Assembly (NCBI RefSeq): GCF_001553455.1
Contig: NZ_BBOX01000107.1
Coordinates: 1 to 64,000 of the forward strand
Length of the DNA: 64,000 nucleotides
Reading direction: 5' to 3'
Origin: Streptomyces hygroscopicus subsp. hygroscopicus
GTDB taxonomy: Bacteria; Actinomycetota; Actinomycetes; Streptomycetales; Streptomycetaceae
Notes under the pieces: generated by a model
The model's database searches: none
Seen by the model: only the letters and a program-made list of their open reading frames with translations
Told to the model about the DNA's origin: nothing
Shown: positions 36,867 to 46,440 of the stretch, piece by piece
How the letters are laid out: each line of letters starts with the position of its first letter
Position numbering within the stretch: the first letter of the stretch is position 1
Made by a program: the position numbers and the translations under genes

Positions 36867-37457
36867 TCAGGGGGTGCGCCGACGGGCACCTCCGACATCC
36901 CTGGCGGCACCTCCGGCATCCCTGGCGGCGCCTTCGGCGGCGTCCTCGGCCCGTCCGGCGGCCTGCTCGTCCCCGGCAGCCCCGGCACCTCCAGCACCTC
37001 CGACGGCCCCGGCACCTCCAGCGTCCCCGACGGTCCCGGCGCCCCCGGCGGCCTGCGTGGTCGCGCCCGCGCGCAGCCGGCGGGCCGCCTCCGCCACCGC
37101 CGGACGGTCCTCGTCCAGCCAGTCCACCTCGTCCACCCGGTCCGGGGGCAGCCAGCGCAGTTCGTCGTGGTCCTCCAGCGGGCGCGGGTCACCGGAGCGC
37201 AGGGCCGCGGTCCACACCCGCAGCACATAGCCCGGCTTCAGGGCCCACTCCCCCGGCAGCGGTTCGAGCGGCTCGACCTCGATCCCGAGTTCCTCACGCA
37301 GTTCACGGACGAGTGTCTGCTGCGGTGTCTCCCCGGGCTCGGCCTTGCCGCCGGGCAGCTCCCAGCGGCCCGCGAGGTCGGGCGGGGCGCTGCGCCGCGC
37401 GGCCAGCAGCCGCCCCTGGTCGAACACCGCTCCGCCCACCACCACACGCACGCTCAT
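36867..37457 (-). CDS. Nudix hydrolase, MutT-like
   Basis: 196 residues. The Nudix box GKAEPGETPQQTLVREL plus REELG is complete. The N-terminus VVVGGAVFDQGRLLAARRS and the WELPGG stretch match MutT-type (8-oxo-dGTP or CTP) pyrophosphatases. After about residue 130 the protein becomes an Ala/Gly-rich tail (GGAGAVGGAGGAG), beyond the usual length. The ATG at 37457 is chosen over a GTG at 37466 on spacing to aggg. Confidence 0.88.
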   Translation of the reverse strand: MSVRVVVGGAVFDQGRLLAARRSAPPDLAGRWELPGGKAEPGETPQQTLVRELREELGIEVEPLEPLPGEWALKPGYVLRVWTAALRSGDPRPLEDHDELRWLPPDRVDEVDWLDEDRPAVAEAARRLRAGATTQAAGGAGTVGDAGGAGAVGGAGGAGAAGDEQAAGRAEDAAEGAARDAGGAARDVGGARRRTP

Positions 37458-37543
37458 GCGCCGCACCCTAGCCCCTGCCGAGGGACGCCAGGGCCCCGGG
37501 GCGGTGTGCCCCGGGGCTCTGATGACCTGCGTATTCCTGTGGG

Positions 37544-37729
37544 CTAGCCGGACTGACGGGACGCGGCGGTCCGCTCGACCACGTACAGCTGCTCCTGGCC
37601 CTGGCCCTCGAGCCGGTCGGCCACCTCCTGGGCCTCCGTCCTCGTGGCATAGCGCCCGACGCGGTAGCGGTTGCCGTTGCTGTCCTGGCGGATCACGAGC
37701 CAGGGCAGCACAGCGTTCCCGTCACTCAT
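37544..37729 (-). CDS. SPOR-like small protein
   Basis: 61 residues with the pattern PWLVIRQDSNGNRYRVGRYATRTEAQEVADRL typical of SPOR-like repeats: a strand, YRVGRY, then a helix. It lacks a membrane anchor, so it is probably cytosolic. Small proteins of this type are widespread in Streptomyces; the role is unknown. Confidence 0.75.
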   Translation of the reverse strand: MSDGNAVLPWLVIRQDSNGNRYRVGRYATRTEAQEVADRLEGQGQEQLYVVERTAASRQSG

Positions 37730-37875
37730 CTCCCCGCCCCTCCGCTGTGCCGCACCCGGGCGTACGCCCCCGCGACACCGTTAAGGAAATCCCGTTCCGC
37801 ATATGCCCGAGCCTACGCCCTACCTTCACGCAGCGGATACGGGTTCTTACCACGAGGCACTCATCCAGCCATGTC

Positions 37876-39528
37876 TCAGATGCGCGCTTCGGCCGTCGGC
37901 CGCTCGCCGCCCCCGTCCGCGTCACCGTCCGGGACGGCGCCCAGCTCGCGCTCGGCCTCCAGCAGCGTCGGATTGCGCCATGCGCTGCGCACGCCCCAGA
38001 CGTAGAAGGCCAGCCCGATCAGGGCCACGACCAGGAGGTCCCAGCCCTCCGGCAGATAGCCCCGGCCGCCGAACTCCTTGCCACCGGCCCATGACACCAC
38101 CGCCATGACCAGCAGATAGGCGACCATCCAGGCACCGGCGACCAGATGCGGCCGAAGCTGCTCCCACGGCTTGCGCAGCTCGTACCAGGCCCAGACCGGC
38201 AGCCCGATCGCCATGATGAAGATGACCTTGCCGGTGAGCGGCCAGCGGGCCCAGTACAGCACGAGCGAGCCGAAGACCATCGCGATCGGCGCGATCACCG
38301 GCATCGCGCGCAGCTTCACCGGCCGCGGCAGATCCGGGGAGAGGCGGCGCAGCGACACCACGGCGACCGGACCGGTGATGTACGAGATCACGGTCGCGAC
38401 GGAGACGATCTCGGCCAGTGAGCCCCAGCCGCGGAAGACCGCGAGGAAGGCGAAGGCGATCACCAGATTGAGCACCAGCGCCGGACGCGGGATACCGGTC
38501 TTGGGGTCGACCCGGCCGAAGATCCCCGGCAGATGGCCGTTCTCCTGGACGCCCTGGATCATGCGGGAGGTGGTGGCCGCGTAGATCATGCCGGTACCGG
38601 ACGGGGAGATGAAGGCGTCCGCGTACAGCAGCATCGCCAGCCAGTTCAGGCCCCAGGCCAGGGACAGGTCGGCGAGCGGGGAGTTGTAGGAGAGCCCGTC
38701 CCAGCCGCCGTGCTTCAGATCGGCGGCGGGGACGGCGGTCAGGAAGGCGATCTGCAGCGCGACGTAGATCACCAGCGCGATGAGGATCGAGCTGATGACG
38801 GCCTTGGGCAGCGACTTCCCCGGGTTGCGGGCCTCGCCCGCCATGTTGAGCGGCGACTGGAAGCCGTTGTAGGCCCAGACGATGCCGGAGACGGCGACCG
38901 CGGTGAACACCGCGTTCCAGCCGTTGGGGGTGAAGCCGCCGTTGTCGCTGACATTGCCGGTGTCGAAGTGCGACAGCAGCAGCGCTCCGGCGGTCAAGGT
39001 CGGCACCACCACCTTGAAGACGGTGATCGCGGTGTTGGTCTTCGCGAAGAGGGTGATCGCGAACCAGTTGAGGAAGAAGTAGAAGATCAGCAGCACGGAC
39101 GCGCACGCCACACCGCTGCCGGTCAGCTCCTTCCCGTCGTACAGCGCCTTGGCCCAGCCGAAGTCCCAGGAGCTCATGTACTGCACGGAGGCGGTGGCCT
39201 CGCCGGGGATCACGGAGACGATGGCGATCCAGTTGGCCCAGGCGGCCAGATAGCCGGCGAGCGAGCCGTGGGAGTACTGGCCGTACCGGACCATGCCCCC
39301 CGCCTTGGGGAACATCGATCCCAGCTCGGAGTAGGTCAGGGCGATGGTCAGGGCGACGGCGGCGCCGATCACCCAGGCCAGGATGGCGGCGGGCCCGGCG
39401 AGCGCCGCGGCGCGCTCGGCGCCGAAGAGCCAGCCGGAGCCGATGATCGACCCGAGACCCACAGCGGTGAGGGCCACCGGTCCGAGTGACCTTCGATAAT
39501 GCGAGTGGGAACCCTGCTCCGTGCTCAA
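37876..39528 (-). CDS. APC-superfamily amino acid permease
   Basis: 550 residues from a TTG at 39528 (LSTEQGSHSHYRRSLG), with aggaa 5 nt and aaaggag about 12 nt upstream. An ATG at 39579 would add 17 residues but has no ribosome site. About 12 membrane helices are visible. The first helix motif GLGSIIGSGWLFG is the conserved substrate/Na+ site of the family. The C-terminus is hydrophilic. The substrate is unknown; it lies downstream of the GntR gene, same strand, with about 280 nt between. Confidence 0.9.
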   Translation of the reverse strand: MSTEQGSHSHYRRSLGPVALTAVGLGSIIGSGWLFGAERAAALAGPAAILAWVIGAAVALTIALTYSELGSMFPKAGGMVRYGQYSHGSLAGYLAAWANWIAIVSVIPGEATASVQYMSSWDFGWAKALYDGKELTGSGVACASVLLIFYFFLNWFAITLFAKTNTAITVFKVVVPTLTAGALLLSHFDTGNVSDNGGFTPNGWNAVFTAVAVSGIVWAYNGFQSPLNMAGEARNPGKSLPKAVISSILIALVIYVALQIAFLTAVPAADLKHGGWDGLSYNSPLADLSLAWGLNWLAMLLYADAFISPSGTGMIYAATTSRMIQGVQENGHLPGIFGRVDPKTGIPRPALVLNLVIAFAFLAVFRGWGSLAEIVSVATVISYITGPVAVVSLRRLSPDLPRPVKLRAMPVIAPIAMVFGSLVLYWARWPLTGKVIFIMAIGLPVWAWYELRKPWEQLRPHLVAGAWMVAYLLVMAVVSWAGGKEFGGRGYLPEGWDLLVVALIGLAFYVWGVRSAWRNPTLLEAERELGAVPDGDADGGGERPTAEARI

Positions 39529-39813
39529 GTTCCTGGCACTCCTTTCGCCCCCCTGACGACCGGACACAAACCGATCCATCGTAAGAGCGAAACGGATGAC
39601 CCCCTTCCAGTAACCCCTTTCCCCCGCTTTGATGTGACGTTCGCAACACGGCGGACGGGAACCGCACTTACGCAGGGGTAACCGAGCCCGTACGCAGGGT
39701 GCCGCACGAAGGCACAGCGCGCGCCGGACGCACAGCGCCGCGCGCACCGTGCCGCGCGCACGGCGGGCGCGGCGCCGCCGCGGGCCGTCGCGCACGGCCG
39801 CCCCGTGCGGTGA

Positions 39814-40566
39814 TCACCTCACGGGCAACCGGTAGGCGACCCGATACCGCTCGGCGAGCACCACCACATCGGCGGTCTCGACCGGACGCCGGCCCGCGAA
39901 GTACGTACGCGAGGTGACCAGCACCCAGTGGCCCGGCACCGCGCCGAGCGCCAGCACCTCCTCCGCCCGGCCGGGCCGGGCGCCGACCTCCTCCGCCACG
40001 TTGTCCACCACCAGGTCGAGGGCGGCCATCCGGTCGACCACCCCGCGCCCGGCCAGCGGCCCCTCCTCGGGCAGCATCACCGGCGTGCGCCCGGTGACCG
40101 CGAGCGGCTCCCAGGAGGTGGAGAGCATCACCGCCTCGCCGTGCGACCGGAACACATAGCGGGTGCACATCACCCGCTCCCCCGGCTCGATCCCCAGCCG
40201 CCCGGCGATCTCCGGCCCGGCCTCCTCCTGCTCGCTGTCGGCGTCCCAGGTGCCGGTGATCCGGTCGTCGGCCTGCTCCTGCCGGAACGGCGTGGTCTCA
40301 CCGGAGGCGTGGAAACCGCCGCGGACGACCCGCCGCGGCACGGGCTGCGCCCGCACATACGTACCCGACCCGGAACGCCCCTCGACCAGCCCCTCCGCCA
40401 TCAGCACCTTCCGGGCCTCGAGGGCGACGGTGTCCGAAACCCCGTACTCCTCCCGGATCCTGGCCTGGGAGGGGAGGCGCGCATGCGGCGGCAGCTCACC
40501 CGCGGCGATCTTCTTCCGCAGATCGTCGGCGACGCGGAGATAGGCGGGCTGGTCACCAAAGGCCAC
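39814..40566 (-). CDS. GntR-family regulator with UTRA domain
   Basis: 250 residues. The winged helix-turn-helix is at about 8-70 (LRKKIAAGELPPHARLPS, then YGVSDTVALEARKVL). The rest is a UTRA ligand-binding domain (for example ERVMCTRYVFRSHGEAVM). GTG at 40566 has agggag about 5 nt upstream; the frame extends to a GTG at 40572 that lies too near that site. It may control itself and perhaps the permease gene downstream. Confidence 0.9.
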   Translation of the reverse strand: MAFGDQPAYLRVADDLRKKIAAGELPPHARLPSQARIREEYGVSDTVALEARKVLMAEGLVEGRSGSGTYVRAQPVPRRVVRGGFHASGETTPFRQEQADDRITGTWDADSEQEEAGPEIAGRLGIEPGERVMCTRYVFRSHGEAVMLSTSWEPLAVTGRTPVMLPEEGPLAGRGVVDRMAALDLVVDNVAEEVGARPGRAEEVLALGAVPGHWVLVTSRTYFAGRRPVETADVVVLAERYRVAYRLPVR

Positions 40567-40600
40567 GTGCACTCCCTGGGTTGACAGTCAGCAACAGCTT

Positions 40601-40617
40601 GACAACTCGTTGTTGTC
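40601..40617. promoter_or_regulatory. Candidate GntR operator
   Basis: GACAAC (40601-40606) pairs with GTTGTC (40612-40617) around tcgtt. It lies 35 nt upstream of the GntR start codon in AT-richer DNA that also has two TTGACA-like hexamers (ttgacagtc at 40581 and cttgacaac at 40599), which may be -35 boxes. Autoregulation is inferred from position and symmetry. Confidence 0.5.
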
Positions 40618-40876
40618 GATTGCAACTGGAGGCCAGGGCTTCACTAGATGTAGTGAACTGCAGCTCAGAGACGTTTAACTTGGCTCACTTGGCCAAAGGC
40701 GGGTGCCGTACCCATGGCTCCGGGACCGCCCGGATCACCGCCTGCCCCACCGGACCAGCTGACGCGGGCCGTGGCGAGGGGCCGGGCCACGGAGCGTTGG
40801 CGGTTGGCCCGGCCCCTGTGCGTGACGTCGGCCGTCGTCGTGGGGAACGCCGCGCCCGTGGGTCCCGGTCCCGGTC

Positions 40877-41503
40877 TCAGACGGCGTGCAGCAGGGCGCT
40901 GGTCTCGGCGGACGACATCTCGGTGGCGTAGACGCGGCTGCCCGGCTGGTGCTTGCGGCCGCCCTCGCCCAGGTGCCCGGCGTCCACGGGATCGAAGCCG
41001 ATGTCGCGGATCAGCCCGGCCACCGCGGCCTTGGCCTCCTCGTCGTTGCCGGACAGCGGGATGGCCACCCGGTCGGCGGCGCCCTTGGGGCGGGCGTGGT
41101 CGCGGAGGTTCTCCCAGTAGATCGCGTTGAACGCCTTGACCAGGTTGGCGCCGGTGTGGGCCTGGATCTTCTCGCTCGAGGTGGTGGCGTCGTCGTCGAG
41201 GTCCGGATCGTGCCCGTCCCGCTCGGGGTAGTAGTTGCAGGTGTCGATGACGACCTTGCCGCGCAGCGGCTCGGTCGGCAGTTCCCGGTAGCGGCCGTAG
41301 GGGATGGACACGACCACCGCCGCACCCCACCGGGCCGCCTCCTCGGCGGTCACCGCGCGGACCGGGCCGCCGATCTCGGCCACCAGGTCGGCCAGGGTGT
41401 CCGGGCCGCGGGAGTTGGCGATCGCCACCTCGTAGCCGATCGAGGCGAAGTGGCGGGCCAGCGTCGAGCCGATGCGGCCCGCTCCGATGATTCCGATGCG
41501 CAC
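40877..41503 (-). CDS. NADPH-dependent F420 reductase-like protein
   Basis: 208 residues. Rossmann N-terminus IGIIGAGRIGSTLARHF with the dinucleotide motif, followed by NSRGPDTLADL, where Ser/Arg after the second strand suits NADPH. The family (F420-dependent NADP reductase, NPD-type) moves hydride between F420 and NADP. The GTG start has ggagg about 12 nt upstream. It is divergent from the ArsR gene with a 266-nt spacer. Confidence 0.85.
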   Translation of the reverse strand: MRIGIIGAGRIGSTLARHFASIGYEVAIANSRGPDTLADLVAEIGGPVRAVTAEEAARWGAAVVVSIPYGRYRELPTEPLRGKVVIDTCNYYPERDGHDPDLDDDATTSSEKIQAHTGANLVKAFNAIYWENLRDHARPKGAADRVAIPLSGNDEEAKAAVAGLIRDIGFDPVDAGHLGEGGRKHQPGSRVYATEMSSAETSALLHAV

Positions 41504-41769
41504 GGCGTTGCTCCCCTCCTTCTCCGCGGTCCTCTCCGCGGTCTTCTTCGCGGTCTTCTTCGCGGTGGGCTCCCGGCCGGGTTACCCGTGGCCCGCGGGT
41601 CATGCATGCCCAGGGGTCGGGCGGCCGGTCGGCGGCGCCGCGCTCAGCGGCGGCGGACCCGGGACCGCGCCGGGGCCCGCGCCGAACCGCGGGCCGGATC
41701 CGGCGGATACCACGACGCCTAGACTGGTGAGCCTTGTGAACGGGTGGTCCGGGGCGACGGAGGTCGGCG

Positions 41770-42135
41770 ATGGCAAAGGAAGCGCGCGAGTCCGAAGATC
41801 CTTCCGCCGATGTCCTCGCCGAGGCGGCGGCGGCGTTCGGGCTGCTGGCGTCGGCGGCGCGGCTGCACATCATGTGGGCCCTCGCCCAGGGCGAGAGCGA
41901 TGTGACGCACCTCGCCGACCGGGTGGGCGGGGCGCTGCCCGCGATCAGTCAGCATCTGACCAAGCTCAGGCTGGCGGGGCTGGTCCGCTCCCGGCGGGAA
42001 GGCCGCCGCCAGGTGTACTTCGTCGATGACCCCGACATCGTGACGGTGGTGCGCCTGATGGTCGGCCAGCTCGCCGACCGCGAGCGGAACGAGGCCGCGG
42101 GGCCGGTGCGTCTGGTGCACGGGACCGGTGCCTGA
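41770..42135 (+). CDS. ArsR-family repressor lacking cysteines
   Basis: 121 residues. The winged helix is at about 20-100 (RLHIMWALAQGESDVTHLADRVG, ISQHLTKLRLAGLV, RREGRRQVYFV). No cysteine is present, so the classical thiol metal site of helix 3 (ELCVC type) is missing, and the last helix has no His pair. It may sense by another route. The gene overlaps the P-type ATPase gene by 8 nt (GTGCCTGA), so it likely represses its own operon. Confidence 0.88.
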   Translation: MAKEARESEDPSADVLAEAAAAFGLLASAARLHIMWALAQGESDVTHLADRVGGALPAISQHLTKLRLAGLVRSRREGRRQVYFVDDPDIVTVVRLMVGQLADRERNEAAGPVRLVHGTGA

Positions 42136-44773
42136 GCATGCCGTGGCCGCGGGGCGTGGCCACCCGGCCGCCGCGGCACCGCCCGCGGGAAGCGGCGGGA
42201 GTGCGGCGCCGACCGCGCTGCAAGTGCTGCGCGCCCTCGACAGTGGGCCGCGCGGGCTGACCGAGCAGGCGGCGGAGGAGCGGCTGGCCCGCTGGGGCGA
42301 GAACGTGCTGCCCGCCCAGCAGGTCACTCCCTGGCCCCGGCGGCTGCTGCGTGGCCTGCGCGATCCGTTCACCACGGTGCTGCTCGTGCTCGGTCTGGTG
42401 TCGGCGGCGGTGGCGTCCTGGGCGACCGCGGCCGTGATCACCTTCCTGGTGGTGGTCAGCTGCGGGCTGCGCATATCCGGCGAGTTGCGGGCCGACCGGT
42501 CCATGGCCCATCTGCGCGACCTGGTCGCCACCACGGCGAGTGTGCTGCGCCGGGCCGACGCGCGGGACGCCGCTCCGGTGGTGCGCGAGATCCCGGTCGA
42601 CCAGCTGGTGCCGGGCGATGTGATCCATCTCGGCCCCGGGGACCTGGTGCCCGCGGACGTCCGGCTGCTGCGCGCCAGTGGACTACGGGTGCACCAGGCT
42701 GCGCTGACCGGAGAGTCGCAGCCCGTCGACAAGCACGCGGTCGACGTGCCCGACGCCCGGTACGACCAGCATGTGTTCGGGCAGCCGCAGCTGTGTTTCC
42801 AGGGCAGCAGCGTGGCCTCGGGCAGTGGCACGGCCGTGGTGCAGGCCACCGGGGCCCGTACGGAGTTCGCGCGCACGCACACGGGCGGCCGGCGGCGCGG
42901 CCCCAGCGCCTTCGACCGTTCGGTGCACGGCGTGTCGTGGATTCTCGTCCGCTTCATGCTGCTGACCCCGCCGCTGGTCCTCATGGCCAACGCCGCCGTG
43001 AACGGACGCGGGCTGGAGACCCTGCCGTTCGCGGTGGCGGTGGCGGTCGCGCTGACCCCCGAGATGCTGCCGGTCGTCGTCACCACGTGCCTCGCCCGCG
43101 GCGCCGCGCTCCTCGCCCGCGGCCACGGGGTGATCATCAAACGCCTGCCCGCGCTGCACGACCTGGGCGCCATGGACGTGCTGTGTCTGGACAAGACCGG
43201 CACCCTCACCGAGGACCGGGCCACCGTGCACCGCGCCCTGGACGCGGACGGTCAGGACGACGCCGAGGTGCTGCACTGGGCCGCCGTCAACGCCTGGTGG
43301 ACCCTGCAACTGGCCGATCTGCCCGCGCCGGACATCCTCGACGAGGCGCTGCTGGACGCCGTGGACGAGGCGGAGGTCATGGCGTACGAGCCGGTGGCGG
43401 CGCTGCCGTTCGACCCGGTACGCCGCCTGGCCACCGCCGTCGTCCGCACCCCGGGCCGGCTCGGCACGCACACCCTCGTCGTCAAGGGGGCCGTCGAGGC
43501 CGTCCTGGAACGGTGTGCCCTCACCGACGAGGAGCGGGCGAGGCTGCACGCGCTCGCCGACCGCCGGGCCGGCGACGGTCTGCGCCTGCTGGCGGTCGCC
43601 ACCGCCGACCGCGCCGCCCGCCACCGCGCCTACACCCCCGCCGACGAACGCGGTCTCGCCTTCCGGGGGTTCGTCACCCTGCGGGACGAGGTCAACGCCA
43701 CCGCGGCCGCCGCCCTGCGCGACCTCGCCGACCACGGCGTGGACGTCAAGATCCTCACCGGTGACCACCCGGGCACCGCCACCCGCGCCTGCCACGATCT
43801 GGGGCTCGCCGTCGACGGCGTCCTGACCGCGGACCGCGTCGACGCGCTCACCGACGCCGAACTGGTCGCCGCCGCCCGCCGCACCACCGTCTTCGCCCGC
43901 TGCTCGCCGGACCACAAGGCCCGTATCGTCACCGCCCTGCGCGCCGGCGGACACACGGCGGGCTTCCTCGGCGACGGCGCCAACGACCTGCCCGCCCTGC
44001 GCGCCGCCGACATCGGCATGTGCCCGCGCGAGGCGGTGGCCGTGGCCCGGGACGGCGCCGACGTGGTCCTCACCGGGCGGGAGATCCACGCCGACGGGGG
44101 CAAGGACCTCACGGCCATCGGCCACGCCGTCACGGCGGGACGGCACGCCGGCGGCAACATCACGGCGTATCTGCGCGTCGCCCTCTCCTCCAACCTCGGC
44201 AACGTCATCGCGATGCTCGCCGCGGGCGTCCTGCTGCCCTTCCTGCCGATGCTGCCCGCCCAGGTCCTGGTGCAGAACCTGTGCTTCGACGCCTCCCAGC
44301 TCGCCTTCGCCTACGACCGCCCCCACCCGGCCGCGCTGCGCCGTCCCGCCGTGCTGCGCCCGCGCGGCCTGCTGCGCTTCATCACCGGCTTCGGCGCCCT
44401 CAACGCCCTGGCCGACCTGGCCACGTTCGCCCTGCTCGCCCTCGCCGTGTACGGCCCCGGCAGCACCGACGACGAGGCGGTCTTCCACTCCGGCTGGTTC
44501 ACCGAGAACCTGCTCACCCAGGCGCTGGTCATGGTCCTGCTGCACACCGGCCGCCGCGGCGCCACGGGCGGACCGAGCGCGGTGGGCTGCGCGGCCGCCG
44601 TCCTCGGCGCCGTCGGCGTCCTGCTGCCCCTGTCCCCGCTCGGGCCACTGCTCGGCATGACGGCACTGCCGCTCACGTACTACGCGGAGCTGGCCGCCGT
44701 GCTGACGCTGTACGCGGTCGCGCTGGCGGCGGCCATGCGGCGCTGCGAACGGCGGCAGCGCCTCCCGCGCTGA
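42128..44773 (+). CDS. P-type ATPase, MgtA-like cation transporter
   Basis: 881 residues. P-type ATPase with the phosphorylated Asp D355 in DKTGTLTE, the TGES motif in the actuator domain (LTGESQPVDK), and the hinge GDGANDLPAL. Ten helices are expected, with the PEMLP motif in helix 4 (LTPEMLPVVV), as in MgtA-type Mg2+ importers. No N-terminal heavy-metal domain. The start GTG overlaps the ArsR stop. The pairing with an ArsR regulator is unusual for Mg2+ and leaves the ion open. Confidence 0.9.
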   Translation: MPEHAVAAGRGHPAAAAPPAGSGGSAAPTALQVLRALDSGPRGLTEQAAEERLARWGENVLPAQQVTPWPRRLLRGLRDPFTTVLLVLGLVSAAVASWATAAVITFLVVVSCGLRISGELRADRSMAHLRDLVATTASVLRRADARDAAPVVREIPVDQLVPGDVIHLGPGDLVPADVRLLRASGLRVHQAALTGESQPVDKHAVDVPDARYDQHVFGQPQLCFQGSSVASGSGTAVVQATGARTEFARTHTGGRRRGPSAFDRSVHGVSWILVRFMLLTPPLVLMANAAVNGRGLETLPFAVAVAVALTPEMLPVVVTTCLARGAALLARGHGVIIKRLPALHDLGAMDVLCLDKTGTLTEDRATVHRALDADGQDDAEVLHWAAVNAWWTLQLADLPAPDILDEALLDAVDEAEVMAYEPVAALPFDPVRRLATAVVRTPGRLGTHTLVVKGAVEAVLERCALTDEERARLHALADRRAGDGLRLLAVATADRAARHRAYTPADERGLAFRGFVTLRDEVNATAAAALRDLADHGVDVKILTGDHPGTATRACHDLGLAVDGVLTADRVDALTDAELVAAARRTTVFARCSPDHKARIVTALRAGGHTAGFLGDGANDLPALRAADIGMCPREAVAVARDGADVVLTGREIHADGGKDLTAIGHAVTAGRHAGGNITAYLRVALSSNLGNVIAMLAAGVLLPFLPMLPAQVLVQNLCFDASQLAFAYDRPHPAALRRPAVLRPRGLLRFITGFGALNALADLATFALLALAVYGPGSTDDEAVFHSGWFTENLLTQALVMVLLHTGRRGATGGPSAVGCAAAVLGAVGVLLPLSPLGPLLGMTALPLTYYAELAAVLTLYAVALAAAMRRCERRQRLPR

Positions 44774-44827
44774 TCCGGTTCGCCCGAACGGGCCCCGCAC
44801 CGGCCCCGCTGGTGACGCGTTGGCGGG

Positions 44828-46354
44828 TCAGCCGTAGGAGAGGTTGGAGCAGGCGTCGTCGTCGGCGGAACGGGCGTCGTGGGCCACCGACGGAAGCGTG
44901 TCCGGTTCGGGCGACGGCACGGCCGAGGGGGCGTCCGCGTACGACTGGCCGAGGGTGACGGTGATGCCGTCGGTGGACGCCGGCTCGAGTTCGGCCCCGG
45001 CGAAGAGCCGGGCGACCGTTTTGGCCTGGCTCCGCTGGCCGGGGCCGTAGGTGATGGTGGTCGTGGAGTGGTCCTGGCTCGGCGCGTTGCCGGTGCCGGT
45101 GACCGTGAAGCCGTGTTCGGTGAGCGCGGTGGCGGCGCGGGAGGCGACGCCGCCGGTGGTGGTGCCGTTGTGGATGGCCACCGCGATCCCGTCGCCGGAG
45201 ACCGGCCCCGCGCTCTGTGCCGGCTCGGGCTTCTTGTGGCCGTTCTTCTCGCCGGCGTCCTCGCCGTCCAGGGTCCGGTCGGCCTTCAGGGCGGCCCACA
45301 GGGCGTCGGCCTCCGGCTCGACGATGGCGACCCGCTCGCCCTGGTACCGCCAGGGGATGGTGATGAACGTGGTGTTGTGCAGGTCGATCCCCTTCATCGA
45401 CATCGCGAAGGAGATCAGCTTGTTGGCGGAGCCCAGGCCGGGGTCGACCGTCATGGACTTGGTGGCGGCGTTCGCGAGGGGCAGCAGCTTGGTGGGGGTG
45501 AGGCCGTCGCTCTTGACCTTCTTGATCAGACTGGCGATGAAGGCTTGCTGGCGTTTGATGCGGCCTATGTCGGAGCCGTCGCCGATGCCGTGCCGGATGC
45601 GGACGTAGTCCAGGGCCTTCTGTCCGGCGACCTTCTGCTCGCCCTTGGCGAAGATGCGCTCGCCCCGGTCCGCGCGGTGCGGGTTGAGGTCCTTCTGGTA
45701 GACGTCCTGCGGCACGCACACCTCGACGCCGCCCACCACGTCGGTGAGGGCCGCGAAGCCCTTGAAGTCGATCACCATCGTGTGGTGGACGCGCAGCCCG
45801 GTGAGGTGCTCCACGGTGTTCTGGGTACAGGCCGGATTGCCCTTGGCGGTCTGTCCGACGGAGTACGCGGCGTTGAACATCGTGTTGTGCTGCGTGGTGG
45901 TCCAGCTCCCGTCGGGCAGCTTGCAGGGCGGGATGTCCACGAGGGTGTCGCGGGGGATGGACACGGCCACGGCGTGCTTGCGGTCGGCGTACACGTGCAG
46001 CAGCAGCGCGGTGTCGGAACGCCCGATGTCGCCCTTGTCGCCACCGCCCAGGTCGCTGTTGCCGCCGGTGCGCGCGTCCGAGCCGATGATGAGGACGTTC
46101 TGGCCCCCGGAGAAGTCCTCCGGCCGGTCCCCGGAGACGCCGTCCGCGTCGAAGGTGCTGATGTTGGCGTTCAGCTGCAGGTACACCCACACCGCGCCCG
46201 CCGCCACGAGCACCAGCAGCGACGCCACGACGGCCAGCGCGATCCGCACCCGGCTCCGCTTGCGCCGCTGGACGCGGGAGCCGTCCCGGCCCCGGCCGGC
46301 CGGCCGTGCCGGGGCGCGGCGGCCGGCCGCCGCCTTCCTGTGGCTGCTGGTCAT
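44828..46354 (-). CDS. LCP-family (LytR-CpsA-Psr) cell-wall ligase
   Basis: 508 residues. Basic cytosolic N-terminus, one membrane anchor (IALAVVASLLVLVAAGAVWVY), then the LCP domain with the conserved stretches IIGSDAR and VSIPRDTLVDIP. The end carries a LytR_C domain (about 395-480; VAIHNGTTTGGVA). These enzymes attach glycopolymers to peptidoglycan outside the membrane. The ATG at 46354 has gagggg 8 nt upstream. It is convergent with the P-type ATPase gene. Confidence 0.92.
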   Translation of the reverse strand: MTSSHRKAAAGRRAPARPAGRGRDGSRVQRRKRSRVRIALAVVASLLVLVAAGAVWVYLQLNANISTFDADGVSGDRPEDFSGGQNVLIIGSDARTGGNSDLGGGDKGDIGRSDTALLLHVYADRKHAVAVSIPRDTLVDIPPCKLPDGSWTTTQHNTMFNAAYSVGQTAKGNPACTQNTVEHLTGLRVHHTMVIDFKGFAALTDVVGGVEVCVPQDVYQKDLNPHRADRGERIFAKGEQKVAGQKALDYVRIRHGIGDGSDIGRIKRQQAFIASLIKKVKSDGLTPTKLLPLANAATKSMTVDPGLGSANKLISFAMSMKGIDLHNTTFITIPWRYQGERVAIVEPEADALWAALKADRTLDGEDAGEKNGHKKPEPAQSAGPVSGDGIAVAIHNGTTTGGVASRAATALTEHGFTVTGTGNAPSQDHSTTTITYGPGQRSQAKTVARLFAGAELEPASTDGITVTLGQSYADAPSAVPSPEPDTLPSVAHDARSADDDACSNLSYG

Positions 46355-46414
46355 CCGTACACCCCTCGTGCGTCCGTCTCTCCACAGGGGACTGCTGACC
46401 CCGGCCTTTGGTTG

Positions 46415-46440
46415 TTCAATTGCGCAATGTAGCAATTGAA
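46415..46440. promoter_or_regulatory. Inverted repeat with TTGCGCAA core upstream of the LCP gene
   Basis: TTCAATTGC (46415-46423) and GCAATTGAA (46432-46440) are a perfect inverted repeat with an 8-nt spacer. A TTGCGCAA palindrome lies at 46420-46427. It begins 61 nt upstream of the LCP start codon, in promoter position. The same palindrome is found at the next two promoters (47431 and 47858). Confidence 0.6.

Noticed and set aside
42683..44800. 705-codon frame opposite the P-type ATPase
   Set aside because: Antisense shadow of a gene with all P-type motifs.
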